DNA of 64,000 nucleotides from assembly GCA_018340375.1 (NCBI GenBank), contig JAFFJZ010000042.1, positions 1,550,001-1,614,000 of the forward strand. The letters run 5' to 3'. Shown piece by piece: positions 44,290-55,849 of the stretch; the first letter of the stretch is position 1; the number at the start of each line of letters is the position of its first letter. The position numbers and the translations under genes were made by a program. This stretch comes from Gonatopus flavifemur. Lineage: Eukaryota; Arthropoda; Insecta; Hymenoptera; Dryinidae. The notes beneath the pieces were generated by a model. The model did not search any database. It was given only the letters and a program-made list of their open reading frames with translations, and was not told the origin of the DNA.

Positions 44290-45348
44290 TTACAATAATC
44301 GCTCGGAGTCACCCTCCTCTGCCTGGATACATAATCCCAGTCTCCGCCGAAAATTTGTAACCGTCTTCAGAAACACTGATCGCGGTATGTTGACACAAAC
44401 AGTGCGGATGCAATCGATCATGTCCTCCCTCGTTGGTGGTTGGGCTTTGAATACTTCGTCTTTCAGAAATCCCCACAAGAAAAAGGCGGGAGATGTCAAG
44501 TCGGGTGAGCGTGGAGGCCACGCAACTGGCCCACCTCGTCCAATCCACCTTCCCGGGAAATGATGATCAAGGTATTCTCTCACGATCAATGCGTAATGGG
44601 GTGGCGCTCCATCTAGTTGGACCCACATCCTCTGCCTTGTTTGTGAATCCAGATCCTCAAGCAAGCCTGGTAAATGATCCGCCAGAAATTCCAGAAACAT
44701 GGGGCCGTTCAAAGTTCCGTAGAAAAAATGTGGACCGACTAAATAGCCATTGACGATCGCGCACCACACATTCACGCTCCAACGATGTTGGATGTCGATT
44801 GCTCGATACCAATGCGGATTAACATCCGACCAGTATTGAGAGTTGTGTCGATTTAAATGCCTAGTGCTATGAAAAGATGCTTCGTCGGAGAACATTACAT
44901 AGTCGAAGAATTGAGGATCGTCAAACAGCCTTGCTCGTGCCCAGTTGCAGAATCTAATTCGAATTCTCATGTCGTTTGGAGTGGGAGCTTGAGTTAACGT
45001 AATGTGGTATGGTCGATATTTGACATGCTTCAAGATTCTCAAAACAGTAGTCCGGGGTATACCAGTTATTCGTGCCAACGATCTGCTACTAACATGAGGG
45101 TCCAAGTGGATAAGTCCCGATATGGTGAGTGCACGGATATCATTCTCATCGTACCGGTGATGTCTTAGATCTCGCTGCAATACTTCTCGTCGAGCCCTCA
45201 GTTCGAGTCGACGGATGGTCGTGGCGTGTGCGATGCGGCGATCGGGATACCGATCCCGGTAAACTCTTGCGGTTTCGTTGTAATTATTGTGACATGAGCC
45301 AAGCACAAGCATCATATTAATAATTTCAGAGGGTGGATAGTGATTCAT
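44290..45348 (-). CDS. Tc1/mariner-superfamily transposase, DD41 type, third Asp replaced
   Basis: The frame is intact at 352 residues from ATG 45348 (MNHYPPSEIINMMLVLGSCH); the open frame extends 46 codons further upstream but those lack family character. An N-terminal HTH (TTIRRLELRARREV) and a second one (SSRSLARITGIPRTTVLRIL) precede the catalytic part: Asp in YVMFSDEASFHS, Asp in MWVQLDGAPPHY and then, 41 residues later, Ala in SPDLTSPAFFLWG where the family has Asp (GCC for GAC). So the protein should be able to bind DNA but not to cut it. The length is typical. The 3' end overlaps the left TIR. It is the longest undamaged frame in the window. Confidence 0.88.
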   Translation of the reverse strand: MNHYPPSEIINMMLVLGSCHNNYNETARVYRDRYPDRRIAHATTIRRLELRARREVLQRDLRHHRYDENDIRALTISGLIHLDPHVSSRSLARITGIPRTTVLRILKHVKYRPYHITLTQAPTPNDMRIRIRFCNWARARLFDDPQFFDYVMFSDEASFHSTRHLNRHNSQYWSDVNPHWYRAIDIQHRWSVNVWCAIVNGYLVGPHFFYGTLNGPMFLEFLADHLPGLLEDLDSQTRQRMWVQLDGAPPHYALIVREYLDHHFPGRWIGRGGPVAWPPRSPDLTSPAFFLWGFLKDEVFKAQPPTREDMIDCIRTVCVNIPRSVFLKTVTNFRRRLGLCIQAEEGDSERLL

Positions 45349-45483
45349 TTCTTCGATTGAATCGAATGGAATAAATTGATAAATGTAGATGATTGAATAT
45401 GCGAAGGAGAAGAACGATTGTGATGGTCTCAGTTTGGAACCAGTTTTTGAATGATCACGTATTCCCGTAATCATCCACATAAC

Positions 45484-45654
45484 CAACCATAATAAACAGA
45501 AATTCGATGTTTCTGTTTGTTTATGTATTCTTGTTCATCGCTTTCCTCCGAAGATCGGGACTGATTTCAATGCAGATTAGAGTTAATTTCATTGGAAAAA
45601 AAACGTAATCATAAACAAACGGGAACACTGAGTCTCCGTTTATTATGGTTGGCA
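45484..45654. mobile_element. Palindromic MITE inside G
   Basis: CCAACCATAATAAACAGAAA at the left is inverted at the right as GTCTCCGTTTATTATGGTTGG, and GTTTGTTTATG with CATAAACAAAC further in. It lies just upstream of the transposase start. Confidence 0.65.
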
Positions 45655-46582
45655 GTAATGTGCACGATTTATTCCGATTATTGCGTTTCAAATCGAAGAA
45701 ATTATTCCATTTGATTCAATGAGGGTTATAAATGAGTATCGACTCTCAAAAATTGTTGAAAGGTTACTGGAAACATTGGAAGTATTGACCATACCGCTCA
45801 ACGTCGATTGGGATGCACATTCAAACGGATACAAAAATCCTTCGAGCTCCCAGAGAATTCACCAACGAGAGTTACAAGGTAAAAAATTTCTTTGTAGATT
45901 GACCAAAAAAATTTGGAATTGTTTTTGTAAATGAGGGAGGACATGCTCGATCGCATCTGCACTGTTTGTGCCAACATACCAGGATTATGTATCCAGGCAG
46001 AGGGGGGTAACTTCGAGCAATTATTGTAACAGCACCGAGTACCCCTCATGTGAGAGGCAAGGGAACTCACGATAATCAAGCACTCCGGAGGGAACAGAGA
46101 ACTACCACGTCCACGTCGTTGTTCCTGGGTAGCGCTAAGAGTAGTTCATCAATAACTTCGACGGTCCATACCTTGCACCCAAATGGGCGGAAAGGGGTCC
46201 ATGACCAGTGTTTCGTGAAGGGTTCGAAACCAGCTTTCCCATGCCATGATAAAAAAATGGGGGTCCCATTTGGAAAAACCATCTTGACCCTCAAATGACC
46301 TTCAAAATGACCTTTGAGGGATTTTTCAAGGTCAGCATCATACTTCCCCCTTGGAACCCTCAACTTTTTATCCAGAACATTTTTTTCCATCCTCATTAGT
46401 TCCCGAGATATTTGACTATATCACTTCAAATGGAACACCCTGTATATATACTTATATATAATGCACTTATAATGTTGATATTCTATATGTTTAGGGGACC
46501 GTAAAATTTGATTATGTGAATTGGAAATATTCGAGTTGTTGAACTTACTCCTACGAATGTTTTAATTCAACTCGTCCTTTCA

Positions 46583-46620
<38 letters not shown>
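46583..46620. repeat. CT/CA microsatellite
   Basis: A (CT)n run is followed by a (CA)n run, directly before the LINE fragment. Confidence 0.95.
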
Positions 46621-46622
<2 letters not shown>

Positions 46623-46635
46623 AACTCCCTATTTT

Positions 46636-47193
46636 TTGAGGTTACGTTGGTTGAAGTTGAAGGAACGACGTGAATACTTTCTTGGTTCATCTGTATATCA
46701 GATGTTGAGAACACGATTACCGTCATCTCTCTATAATCGTTTCAAATTCACCTATCAACGCTCGACCTTCGATACTAGATCTGATCGTAACGCTCTAGTT
46801 ATCCCCCTCCATCGTACCTCAACGTATGGGAAATCATTTACGATTTCGGCTGCAAGACTTTGGAACTCACGCCCAACCCACATTCGGAATCAGCCAACTC
46901 TTGCTTCCTTCAAAAGAGATCTACATCATCTTCTCATTAGTAGATACTCATGATTGGGTCAATAACTCGAATGATGATTTTTGTTTGAATTATGAATGGT
47001 AGGTTAAAATGGAATGAATTATTTAGATCTAGAGAGCATGTACAGTGAATTTATTAGCTTTTAATTAGTTTTATAAGTCCTTCTTATTGTTGCTAGTTAT
47101 TTAGAACCGCTGTGAAATACTATACTGTATTTGCCCCATAGGTTTTCGTAGGGCATAATAATAAACTTATCTATCTATCTATCTATCTATCTC
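46636..47193 (+). mobile_element. 5'-truncated LINE, 3' end with TATC tail
   Basis: 46636-46953 encodes the C-terminal tail of a LINE ORF2 (LKLKERREYFLGSSVYQMLR, LWNSRPTHIRNQPTLASFKR). The 3' part ends AATAATAAACT then TATC repeats at about 47169-47193. The rest of the element is missing. The end sequence matches the neighbouring copy in style. Confidence 0.8.
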
Positions 47194-48558
47194 TGCGCGA
47201 TTATTTCATAGTACTAACGTTCGTTCGCATATACTGCGTTGTGTGTGTGACACATATACTATGATACTGAGTGTATAGATACGTGCACACTGTTCTTGTA
47301 TTCTTTCTACGGTATTGCTCTCATCTCTGTCTCTCGAACTACTCGATGGTACTCTCTCTCACCCAACGTAGCATATACTCATCTTAACCGTTCTTACAAC
47401 GACTTCTATTCTATGTAATTCGTTTATTATTTGGATTTTCACACATATTAGTACCAGATTTTTCTGTTTTTCATTATTACAATGGATCACATCTGCTCAA
47501 TCTGCAGAAAATCTGTGAAAACGGATGTCATTGAGTGTACACCGTGCATAAAATATTTCCATCCTGGTTGTGTGAAACTACATAAAACGTATAACCACAA
47601 CAACGAGCTCGTACTTTGCAAAGGTCCCTTGGAATCCTTTAAAAAATCTGGAGATATCCCTCCCTCATCAATGGAAGTTGATTGTCCGTCAACTTCGATG
47701 GTTGATTGCAACACCAGTGGTGGTACTACTCCTAATACAATACTCCTACAACTTTTACCATAGATGATATTATGAGAGCTATTCAAATATCCTCAGATAA
47801 ACTCGATAATTTCATTGAACGGCAAGAACGCAATAATTCTGAACGACGGAAATTTTTCCTGGGGTCGTACTTGCATCAACTATTTGCTCTCAAGGATCCT
47901 CCTTTTATTTACGATCGTTTTAATTTTGGTACCTCTGATGCAATTCGTTGCACTAGATCGAATAGGGGGCTCCTTAAAATACCACTGCATCGTACTACCA
48001 CATATCAAAAATCTTTTTTGATAACAGGTAGTAAACTCTGGAACACGATCCCAGATAACATCAAGTGTAGCTCTTCCCCTAACGTCTTCAAAAAGAGGTA
48101 TTATGACTTCTAGCTCACCTCCACCCTTTCTCACTCATAGACATATACTCCTTTTCAAGTAGGTTCATCGTGGTTCATCTCACGCTTTTCTTGCCTTCAT
48201 CTTCATTCTCCGCATTTATAACTATTGTATCTCTATCTTATATCTGTATTTTCATTTGCCTTTATCTTCATTCTGCGCATTTATAACTATTGTATCCCTT
48301 TCTTATATCTGTATTTTCATTTCTCACACCTTTGTAATCTCATCCTCACTCTCATTCTCATTTCATCTTTATTTTTAAGTTCATTCATTGTGCTTCTTTT
48401 GCTTTTCGGGCTGTGGGTTTAATGCTGTATATATATAAGTATTTTTGTATATAATATCTTTGTAATTGTTTATACTTCTTTCTCAATTGTTCCACAGGAT
48501 TTTCATCCTAGAACATAAATAAACATATCTATCTATCTATCTATCTATCTACCTATCT
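47194..48558 (+). mobile_element. Internally deleted LINE: 5' part of ORF1 joined to 3' end
   Basis: After a 5' region, ATG 47482 opens MDHICSICRKSVKTDVIECT, a PHD-like zinc finger (to CKGPLE) at the start of ORF1, followed by a Ser/Thr-rich part to 47763. Directly after, in another frame (47772-48113), comes the ORF2 C-terminal tail (ERRKFFLGSYLHQLFALKDP, LWNTIPDNIKCSSSPNVFKK). RT and endonuclease are absent. The 3' end has AATAAAC then TATC repeats at about 48522-48558. So this is a non-autonomous derivative that keeps both ends. Confidence 0.78.
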
Positions 48559-50366
48559 CTCGCTCCCTTCTCCGTTTCGGAGATGCAGATAGGAAACGTC
48601 TCCAATCTTCTCAATTTTCCTTGATTCTGTAATTCCGAAGCAATTCACCGTGAATCACAAGGAGGGAAAACAGTTTTTAAATAGTCACTATTCCCACGTA
48701 ATTGTGTCTTCAGTAATTTCACACTTGATTCAAAAAGAGGAAAGAATAAACGTTATCTCGATTAAAAACAGGAGAGTTTTCGTATTTCGTCATCAAAGTT
48801 CTTTACCGCAGAAGGCAAGACTTCACGATTACGGACTACCCGAAGTGAAACGTAATACACGATTTGAAATCACAAAGAGAAGGATCAGAAAACTTGGATG
48901 GAATATAGTAATGTGACACGTAAAAGTTCTTGTCACTAGAGTTGAAAGACTTGTAGTTCATGCGGACGTCAGGAACCGAGCACAGTTTCGCGGCTTGAAA
49001 ATGATAAACGAGAAGTGAAGATTTTCTTCTCTCCAATTAACTCGTCAGCCTCTTCAACGCTGTCGTTTGCCTAAGGGCGTGTCGAAGTTGAGGGAGTTTG
49101 AGAATGAGCGGGTATTGTGTCAGAAATATTGACAAGCACGGCCCAATGCTGTCAGGCCCGCAACAATGGCTGCTGCTCGCATTCTCTCACGTTGTAAGAG
49201 AAAATATGTAATAGGATATGAAGGCTCACGATAATATTTAGATAATAGGGAAGAATAGGGCTACTGGCCTTCAGAGTTTTAAGAAGTTAATATGTGATAC
49301 GTTGCGTGCTACATGTCTTTACTATTGTTGGTAAGAATGAATCTACTGTTTTAATTCATGAGATTGAATACCATTGAGAAGTTTTCAATTAATCAATTTT
49401 GATTGAAGTTACTAAAGTTTAATGTAATTATGTGCATTCCATAAGTGAGAACATTCATTCCCACGGTTGTAGATGGGTTTTACTTTGAGAACATGGAAGC
49501 ATGGATATGTTCAGGTTTTGAACGAAGTTTTAAATGTTGCGGATATTAACATCCGCCCCCCCCCCCCCCTCATTTAATCGTCGTCCCTGACGATTCAATA
49601 AAACAACATTCAGTAGGCTCAATCAGGAGCACAAACTCAGGGGAGAAACAGCAGAGAGAAGAAGAGCAGGATCTGTACATGCTTATTTCTTATATTATAA
49701 CTTAATTGAGTTAGTACTCTGAAAGATAGAATCAATTTTCAAAACAATTTGTTCAGACATTTCTCGTCATACCGATTCCGTTTTCAACAATTCCAGCGGC
49801 CGATTCAATTCCCCAACAGTGCTATTGAATTTTTTTTCATGGAAGAATCCATCCATCATTCCCTGGTAGGTTTACAATCAATTATTGTGAATATGGTTGA
49901 AGTATATGAGAGCAATCAACAAATAATCGAATATTGTATCTGGAATTGAAATTCAATATCTCAATGAAGCAAATGATAACTGTTCATGATGATTCAGGGA
50001 TCCCCCTCAGAAGCAGAGTACTTTTTCACCATCAGCACATATGAACGGAAGAATGGATCCAGCCAAACTTACGTATAACTTAATTGATGTAAAAAGAAAA
50101 TAATAAAAGGAGAGGGAAGGAGACCATACGCCATCAGAAGAAAAAAAACTTCATGATATTTCATTGATTCGAATATCTATTCCCGCATTGGTTGAGCGAC
50201 ACTTTAGAGTACTCGAGCATTTTCGATACAGTGGAACCTCGATTGAGACAGGTTTTATCCCTACTCCGCTCATTATACCGTACGTGAGAGGAGTCACGTG
50301 ATGTGCTGGTCAGTGCCATAATTCGCGCGATCGAAAACATTGCATTTGTCTCAATATACATCTCAA
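48559..50366. other. Unassigned DNA
   Basis: No convincing gene. A run of 14 C lies at 49556-49569. At 50228 TACAGTGGAACCTCGATTGA resembles the end of a pogo/Tigger-type element, but I found no partner end. Confidence 0.4.
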
Positions 50367-50559
50367 CCTTTAGAGGACGGGGAATTTTCAGTACAAATCG
50401 ACCTCTTTGAAATCGTGTATTTGATGCATAAATCAAATATATAACTCACGACCAACCTCCGACCAAACAGGTGGTCCCTTTTGGGACCAGTCCCGTCCGA
50501 AAGAGAAAGGTCAATGCAAAAAAATATGTGAAATGATTTTTCGGTGTTTTTCATCATAA

Positions 50560-52010
50560 TTCTTTGCACTGAAAACGAAAAAAATAGTGGGAAAAATCCA
50601 GAATGCGTCCTTGACCTTGAAAAAGGTCGATCCAAGGTCGAATTTGTTTTTTCTCCATATATTGGACTCAAACTGTGCATATCTACGTTTTTTGATGTTC
50701 TGAGTACGAGAAAAATGGTGAAAAAAATCAAAGATGCGTCCTTAACCTTGAAAAAGGTCGATCCAAGGTCAATTCAAGGTCAAATTTTTTTCCCCCCATA
50801 TATTGAACACAAACTGTGCATATCTACGTTTTTTGATGTGCTGAGTACAAAAAAAATAGTGGGAAAAATCCAGAATGCGTCCTTGACCTTGAAAAAGGTC
50901 GATCCAAGGTCGAATTTGTTTTTTCTCCATATATTGAACTCAAACTGTGCATATCTACGTTTTTTGATGTTCTGAGTACGAGAAAAATGGTGGAAAAAAT
51001 CAAGGATGCGTCCTTGACCTTGAAAAAGGTCGATCCAAGGTCGAATTTGTTTTTTCTCCATATATTGAACTCAAACTGTGCATATCTACGTTTTTTGATG
51101 TTCTGAGTACGAAAAAAATGGTGGAAAAAATCAAAGATGCGTTCTTGACCTTGAAAAAGGTTGATCCAAGGTCGATCCAAGGTCGAATTTGTTTTTTCTC
51201 CATATATCGAACTGAAACTGTGCATATCTACGTTTTTGATGTTCTGAGTACGAAAAAAATGGTGGAAAAAATCAAAGATGCATCAAGGTCAGATTCTTTT
51301 TCCCCCATATATTGAACACAAACTGTGCATATCTACGTTTTTTGATGTGCTGATTATGAAAAAAATGGTGAAAAAAATCCAGGATGCGTCCTTGACCTTG
51401 AAAAAGGTCGATCCAAGGTCGAATTTGTTTTTTTTCCATATATTGGACTCAAACTGTGCATATCCACGTTTTTTGATGTGCTGAGTCAGGAAAAAATGGT
51501 GGAAAAAATCAAGGATGCGTCCTTGACCTTGAAAAAAGTCGATCCAAGGTCGATTTAAGGTCGAATTTTTTTCCCCCCATATATTCAACTCAAATTGTGC
51601 ACATCGACGTTTATTGATTTGTCGAGTACGAGAATAATGATGAAAAAGACCCTGGATGCAGCCTTGACTTTGAAAAAGGTCGATTTAAGGTCGAATTTTT
51701 TTTCTCTCCATATATTCAACTCAAATTGTGCACATCGACGTTTATTGATTTGTCGAGTACGAGAATAATGATGAAAAAGATCCTGGATGCAGCCTTGACC
51801 TTGTAAAAGGTCAATTCAATGTCGAGGTCCTTTTTTTTCTTATATTGAACTCACATTTTGTGTACGTAGTTTTTTTGAAATGCTGAGTACGAGAAAAATT
51901 AGGAAAAAAATCCTGAAAGCGTCCTTGACCTTGAAAAAGGTAATTCCAAGATCCAATTTATTCATTTATTTCATATTTTGAACTCTCACCTCTCACATTT
52001 ATGTTTTTTG
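50560..52010 (+). repeat. Left 131-bp satellite array of H
   Basis: The landmark GATGCGTCCTTGACC recurs at 50605, 50735, 50877, 51008, 51139, 51386, 51517, 51658, 51788 and 51919, mostly 130-131 apart. Units contain TTGACCTTGAAAAAGGTCGA, an inverted pair of AGGTC half-sites, and CATATATTGAACTCAAACTG. Open frames here are repeat shadows. Confidence 0.93.
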
Positions 52011-52229
52011 ATGTGCTGAGTGAGGAAAAAATTGTGAAAAGTCGTGGAAGTATTATTGATCCTACATGGAAACACTTCGAGGTGGAATATTGTTTCCCTC
52101 ATTTCGACCCAAGACATCTTGAAGTTCGTTCAGGATCTGGGTACGACAAAAACAGTACAAAATTCGGAAAATATATTTCAGCTGTAGATACAGTTTATCA
52201 AGAAACCAAAGCAATTGTATGACTGTTCG

Positions 52230-52690
52230 CTCTCAGCATGACCCAGGACCAGCGACGTGGACGCGGCGAAAATTTGATCCCTTCGGGGTGCTTGTTTTTC
52301 GTGAGTCCCCTTGCCTCTCACGTTGGGGTGCTTGATTCACGTGAGTCCCCTTGCCTCTCACGTCGGGGTGCTTCATTACCGTGAGTCCCCTTGCCTCTCA
52401 CGTCGGGGTGCTTCATTACCGTGAGTCCCCTTGCCTCTCACGTCGGGGTGCTTTATTACCGTGAGTCCCCTTGCCTCTCACGTCGGGGTGCTTTATGACC
52501 GTGGGTCCCCTTGCCTCTCACGTCGGGGTGCTTCATCACCGTGAGTCCCCTTGCCTCTCACGTCGGGGTGCTCCATCACCGTGAGTCCCCTTGCCTCTCA
52601 CGTCGGGGTGCTTCATTACCGTGAGTCCCCTTGCCTCTCACATCGAGGTGCTTCATCACCGTGATTCCCCTTGTCCCTCATGTGATCTTG
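52230..52690. repeat. 40-bp minisatellite (10 units) with a G-like start
   Basis: GTGAGTCCCCTTGCCTCTCA starts at 52301 and then every 40 bases to 52661, with few changes. Each unit has internal dyads (GTGAG/CTCAC, CCCC/GGGG). The flank at 52240-52300 (GCGACGTGGACGCGGCG, GGGGTGCTTG) matches the TIR of element G, which holds a single unit. Confidence 0.95.
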
Positions 52691-52702
52691 AATCAATCAA
52701 TC

Positions 52703-54268
52703 TCATGGCAATGTCACTTTAGTGTGGTCCTCTTCAAAGCACGGCGTTATGCATAGAGGTATATCGCAAATGGAGCATATGTAGTTCGTTCGAGATGTTT
52801 TTTTACGCAAACTACACAATTGGCACCTTCGTTTTGTAGTATATTGGGGGGAGTGGCGACCAAGTAATCGAGTGGCACAGAGTTCGTTACGGGGAATGTT
52901 TTCAGGAGACTCCAGTTTCATTAATCCTCTAGCTACTTGTAAACGACATGAAGGAAAAAGTGTTTGTTCTTGATTTTTCAGTCTGCACAAAGCATGAGCA
53001 TTACACAGGCATAAATCAATAAGGTGAAAAAAATGCTTGCTATACCACTTCATTGTTATTCGCACTGTTTCCGTTATCGAGAGTTGTCTATCAATATTAT
53101 CAATGTCGCCCATATTCTTATTGTACTCATGAATACACGTTGGCTTTATAATGTCTTCTTTTGTTTTATAATTTCTTTTCCCAGTTGCACAGAATTCTGG
53201 TTCGTGTACACTTGTAAGCATGCGAACACTTCGTTCGTCTTCCCATTTCATTGCCATCCAAGCCTAATTATGAGCGACTTGTATTTCACCTCGCTGTAAT
53301 TTGTTTTCCAGCTTTGGCATTCCCTTTCTATTTGCTTTGACTGTTCCACAAATTCCCGTATCACGATCATGCAGAAATTCAGCCAAACTAAGGGATGTGT
53401 ACCAATTGTCTATATATATAACATGACCCTCATAAAAATAAGGTTGTAAAAAGTGAGCGACAATATCACCGGTAACACCTAAACCGAACTTTTGATACTC
53501 AGTATCTGATCCGGTGTAAACAATAAAGCCTAGAATGAATCCAGTATCGCAGTCTACCAACTCAAACAACTTGATGCCGAAACGATTCCTTTTCAACGGA
53601 ATATACTGTTTGAATCGAAGCCTACCTTTCCACAATAACAGACTTCCGTCTATACACAGGTTTTTGCCTGGTATGAGAGCTGCCGAAAATTTACTTTATA
53701 GGTGGTCTATCACTGGTTCTATTTTCCGTAAAGGATGATTGACAAATCCTGAATCATCTTCATTATCTTGGAAGTGTAATTGTCGCAGAATTTGCGAATA
53801 TCTATCACGATGCATTCTTTCTCGAAAAATCGGAGTATGAAGCAAAGGATCCGTGGACCAATAATCTTTCAAATCACCTCTCCGAACATGGCCCATGAGA
53901 ATTGAGAGACCAAGAAACATTTCAAATTCATCTTTGGTCAAAGGGCACCAGTCTTTCATATGGGAAGATGAACTTTGAGGATTCTGGGCATGGTAACGAT
54001 TTGTCTCGTCTATAATCCTTTGAACCAGGGAAGAATCGGAAAAATAATTGAAAAAATCTATTGGCAAATTTCCCGTCATAAGAGTGTTAAGATTCATTCT
54101 GGAGTTCCCTTCGGAATCTCTGATTGATGGGTGAAAATTCGCATCATGAAAAATTTGAGTTCGGTCATAGGTGGGGTCTTCCAAATTAATGGCTTCAAAT
54201 GCTTCATTCCCAGGATCTTGTTCTTCTGGTTTGGATTCACCGCTACTCCAAGCCTCTCTGTCAGTCAT
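52703..54268 (-). pseudogene. piggyBac transposase with two in-frame stops
   Basis: All three open parts (54268-53696, 53635-53264, 53257-52703) are in one frame; only TAA at 53696-53698 and TAG at 53264-53266 break it. The product would be about 520 residues, the usual piggyBac length. The acidic start MTDREAWSSGESKPEE is followed by the DDE_Tnp_1_7 core: Asp in NLCIDGSLLLWKGR, Asp in VIYIDNWYTS, Asp in MGDIDNIDRQLS. A C-terminal Cys-rich domain CQLCSLRKKTSRTNYICSIC is kept. All catalytic acids are intact. The enzyme would excise at TTAA without footprint; here it cannot be made in full without readthrough. Confidence 0.93.
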
Positions 54269-54606
54269 TTTATAAAACAGCAGCTACTGAATAAATAGGA
54301 TCTGCACCTGAGAAGGAAGACCGTCGAATGTTCTAATAGGAACTGTTGGTGAAATAACCACAGCCAAATGAGGATCCGTTCGAAATATCTTGGAAAAGCC
54401 TGCGTGAGGTACTATCGCCGGACCTGTGGAGAGGAACCGCGAAATATCCTCAAGAAGAATGTTGATCAAATAACCACCGCCAAATGAGAACGCTCTTGAA
54501 CTATCCTGAAAAGGACCGTCCAAGTTATGATCACCGTACCTGAGATGAATGAACGCGAAATTTGTATGTTTATATGGATATATTTATATTCATATATGTA
54601 TATGTA
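54269..54606. repeat. 5' flank of the piggyBac gene, degenerate ~80-bp repeats
   Basis: Related blocks such as CGAAATATCTTGGAAAAGCC and GAACTATCCTGAAAAGGACC recur. 54490-54600 is inverted at 55735-55845 (AAGGACCGTCCAAG against CTTGGACGGTCCTT), enclosing the MITE cluster. Confidence 0.65.
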
Positions 54607-55145
54607 CCCAAGATGTCAAACGAACACAGAGTGGGTAATTTACTTCAAACACTGATTTTCTTAGGAATCCCTCCTTCGCCATTAGGCACACTCGGTTCAA
54701 GGATGAATCCGCAGGGTACCCAAAGTATAATGTAGAAACAAGAAGACGAGTTCCAGCGCCGCCTACAACTTGGTCGGGAACTAAAGCTCACACACACAAC
54801 GATACCACATATACGTTTACACTCACACTAAAGGCGCTATTAGTATGAGGGTGAACGTATATGTAGTATCGTTGTGTGTGTGGGCTTTAGTTCCCGACCA
54901 GGTTGTAGGCGGCGCTGGAACTCGTGTTCTTGGTTCTACATTATACCTTGGGTACCCTGTGAATCCGGTCTAAAGATGTGATCGAATAGTGGGTAACGCT
55001 CCTCAGCTGCATAACCTACTATTTGAGGTTTTCATAGCCGTGCTCCGATTACCTTCCATGCTCTACTGGGTCTGTCACATTGGATTCCTAAGAAGTTCAG
55101 TGTGTGAAGTGAATTACTCATCCCGTGTTCGTTTGACATCTTGAG
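54607..55145. mobile_element. MITE with CCCAAGATGTCAAACGAACA ends, hosting another MITE
   Basis: The ends C[C/T]CAAGATGTCAAACG are inverted, with TA outside (54605-54606 and 55146-55147). The inner parts AATTTACTTC and GAAGTGAATT also pair. The hAT-like MITE at 54712 is inserted in it. Confidence 0.75.
54712..54959. mobile_element. hAT-like MITE with perfect 8-bp duplication
   Basis: The ends CAGGGTACCCAA and TTGGGTACCCTG fit the hAT terminus rule CAGNG. TGAATCCG lies at 54704-54711 and 54960-54967. The 248-bp element is a palindrome of two arms of about 120 bp. Confidence 0.9.
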
Positions 55146-55158
55146 TACGTATGCATAT

Positions 55159-55725
55159 GTCCCAGAACACATGTCCGACCTTTTGAGAGCATATTCTGCA
55201 ACCAAAATGCAATTTTTTCCCGTTTGAAAAAAAATTTTTGGAGGCTCCGTTCTTGAAACATGAGCATTTTTAGATTTTTTTAAAAATCCGAATAACTCAG
55301 AAGCATCGTTTGTTACATACTTCGATCTAATACCATTCGCCAAGTTGAAAAACGGCGGATCTCTAGAAAAAAAATCGAACTATGATATCTCTATTTGTTC
55401 CGGAGCTACAGCGATTTGAAGTTGCTGAATTCTGATTGGCTGGAAGCTCAAAAATTCCAAATCACTGTAGCTCCGGAACGAATAGGGATATATAATGGTT
55501 TAATTTTTTTTCTAGAGATCCGCCGTTTTCCAACTTAGCAAATTGTATCAGACTGAAGTATGTAGTATACGATGCTTCTGAGTTATTCGGATTTTTAAAA
55601 AAATCTAAAAATGCTCATATCTCAAGAACGAAGCCTCCAAAAATTTTTTTCCAAACGGGAAAAAATTGCATTTTGGTTGCAGAATATGCTCTCAAAAGGT
55701 CAGACATGTGTTCTGAGACACCCTG
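55159..55725. mobile_element. Palindromic MITE, TCAGAACACATGTC ends, left tip lost
   Basis: The right end (inward) reads CAGGGTGTCTCAGAACACAT beside TA. The left starts at GTCCCAGAACACATGTCC and lacks the CAGGG tip. Arms of about 270 bp pair over most of their length. Confidence 0.75.
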
Positions 55726-55849
55726 TATATATATATATAAATATATCCACATACATATATACAAATTTCGCGTTCATTCATCCAAGGTACGGTGATCATA
55801 TCTTGGACGGTCCTTTTCAGAATAGTCAAAATATGAAAGAAATAAGTTA

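Larger units (their letters stand above)
43883..46442 (-). mobile_element. Element G: DD41D-type transposon with ~0.5-kb TIRs, TA duplication
   Basis: The ends CAGGGTG[G/T]TCCATTTGAAG are inverted, with TA at 43881-43882 and 46443-46444. The arms run about 43883-44440 and 45930-46442. The right arm includes an inverted copy of the transposase 3' coding end (GAGGGAGGACATG, TATGTATCCAGGCAGAGG), so both ends derive from the same end of the element. A 170-bp palindromic insert lies at 45484-45654. Total length is 2560 bp. Confidence 0.88.

Noticed and set aside
48650..48916. 88-codon open frame
   Set aside because: No homology recognised, no splice or start context; probably chance.
50228..50250. 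pogo/Tigger element end (TACAGTGGAACCTCGATT)
   Set aside because: Only one end-like sequence was found, with no inverted partner or transposase nearby; noted but not called.
50544..51588. Series of open frames of 65-143 codons on both strands
   Set aside because: All are translations of the 131-bp satellite units.
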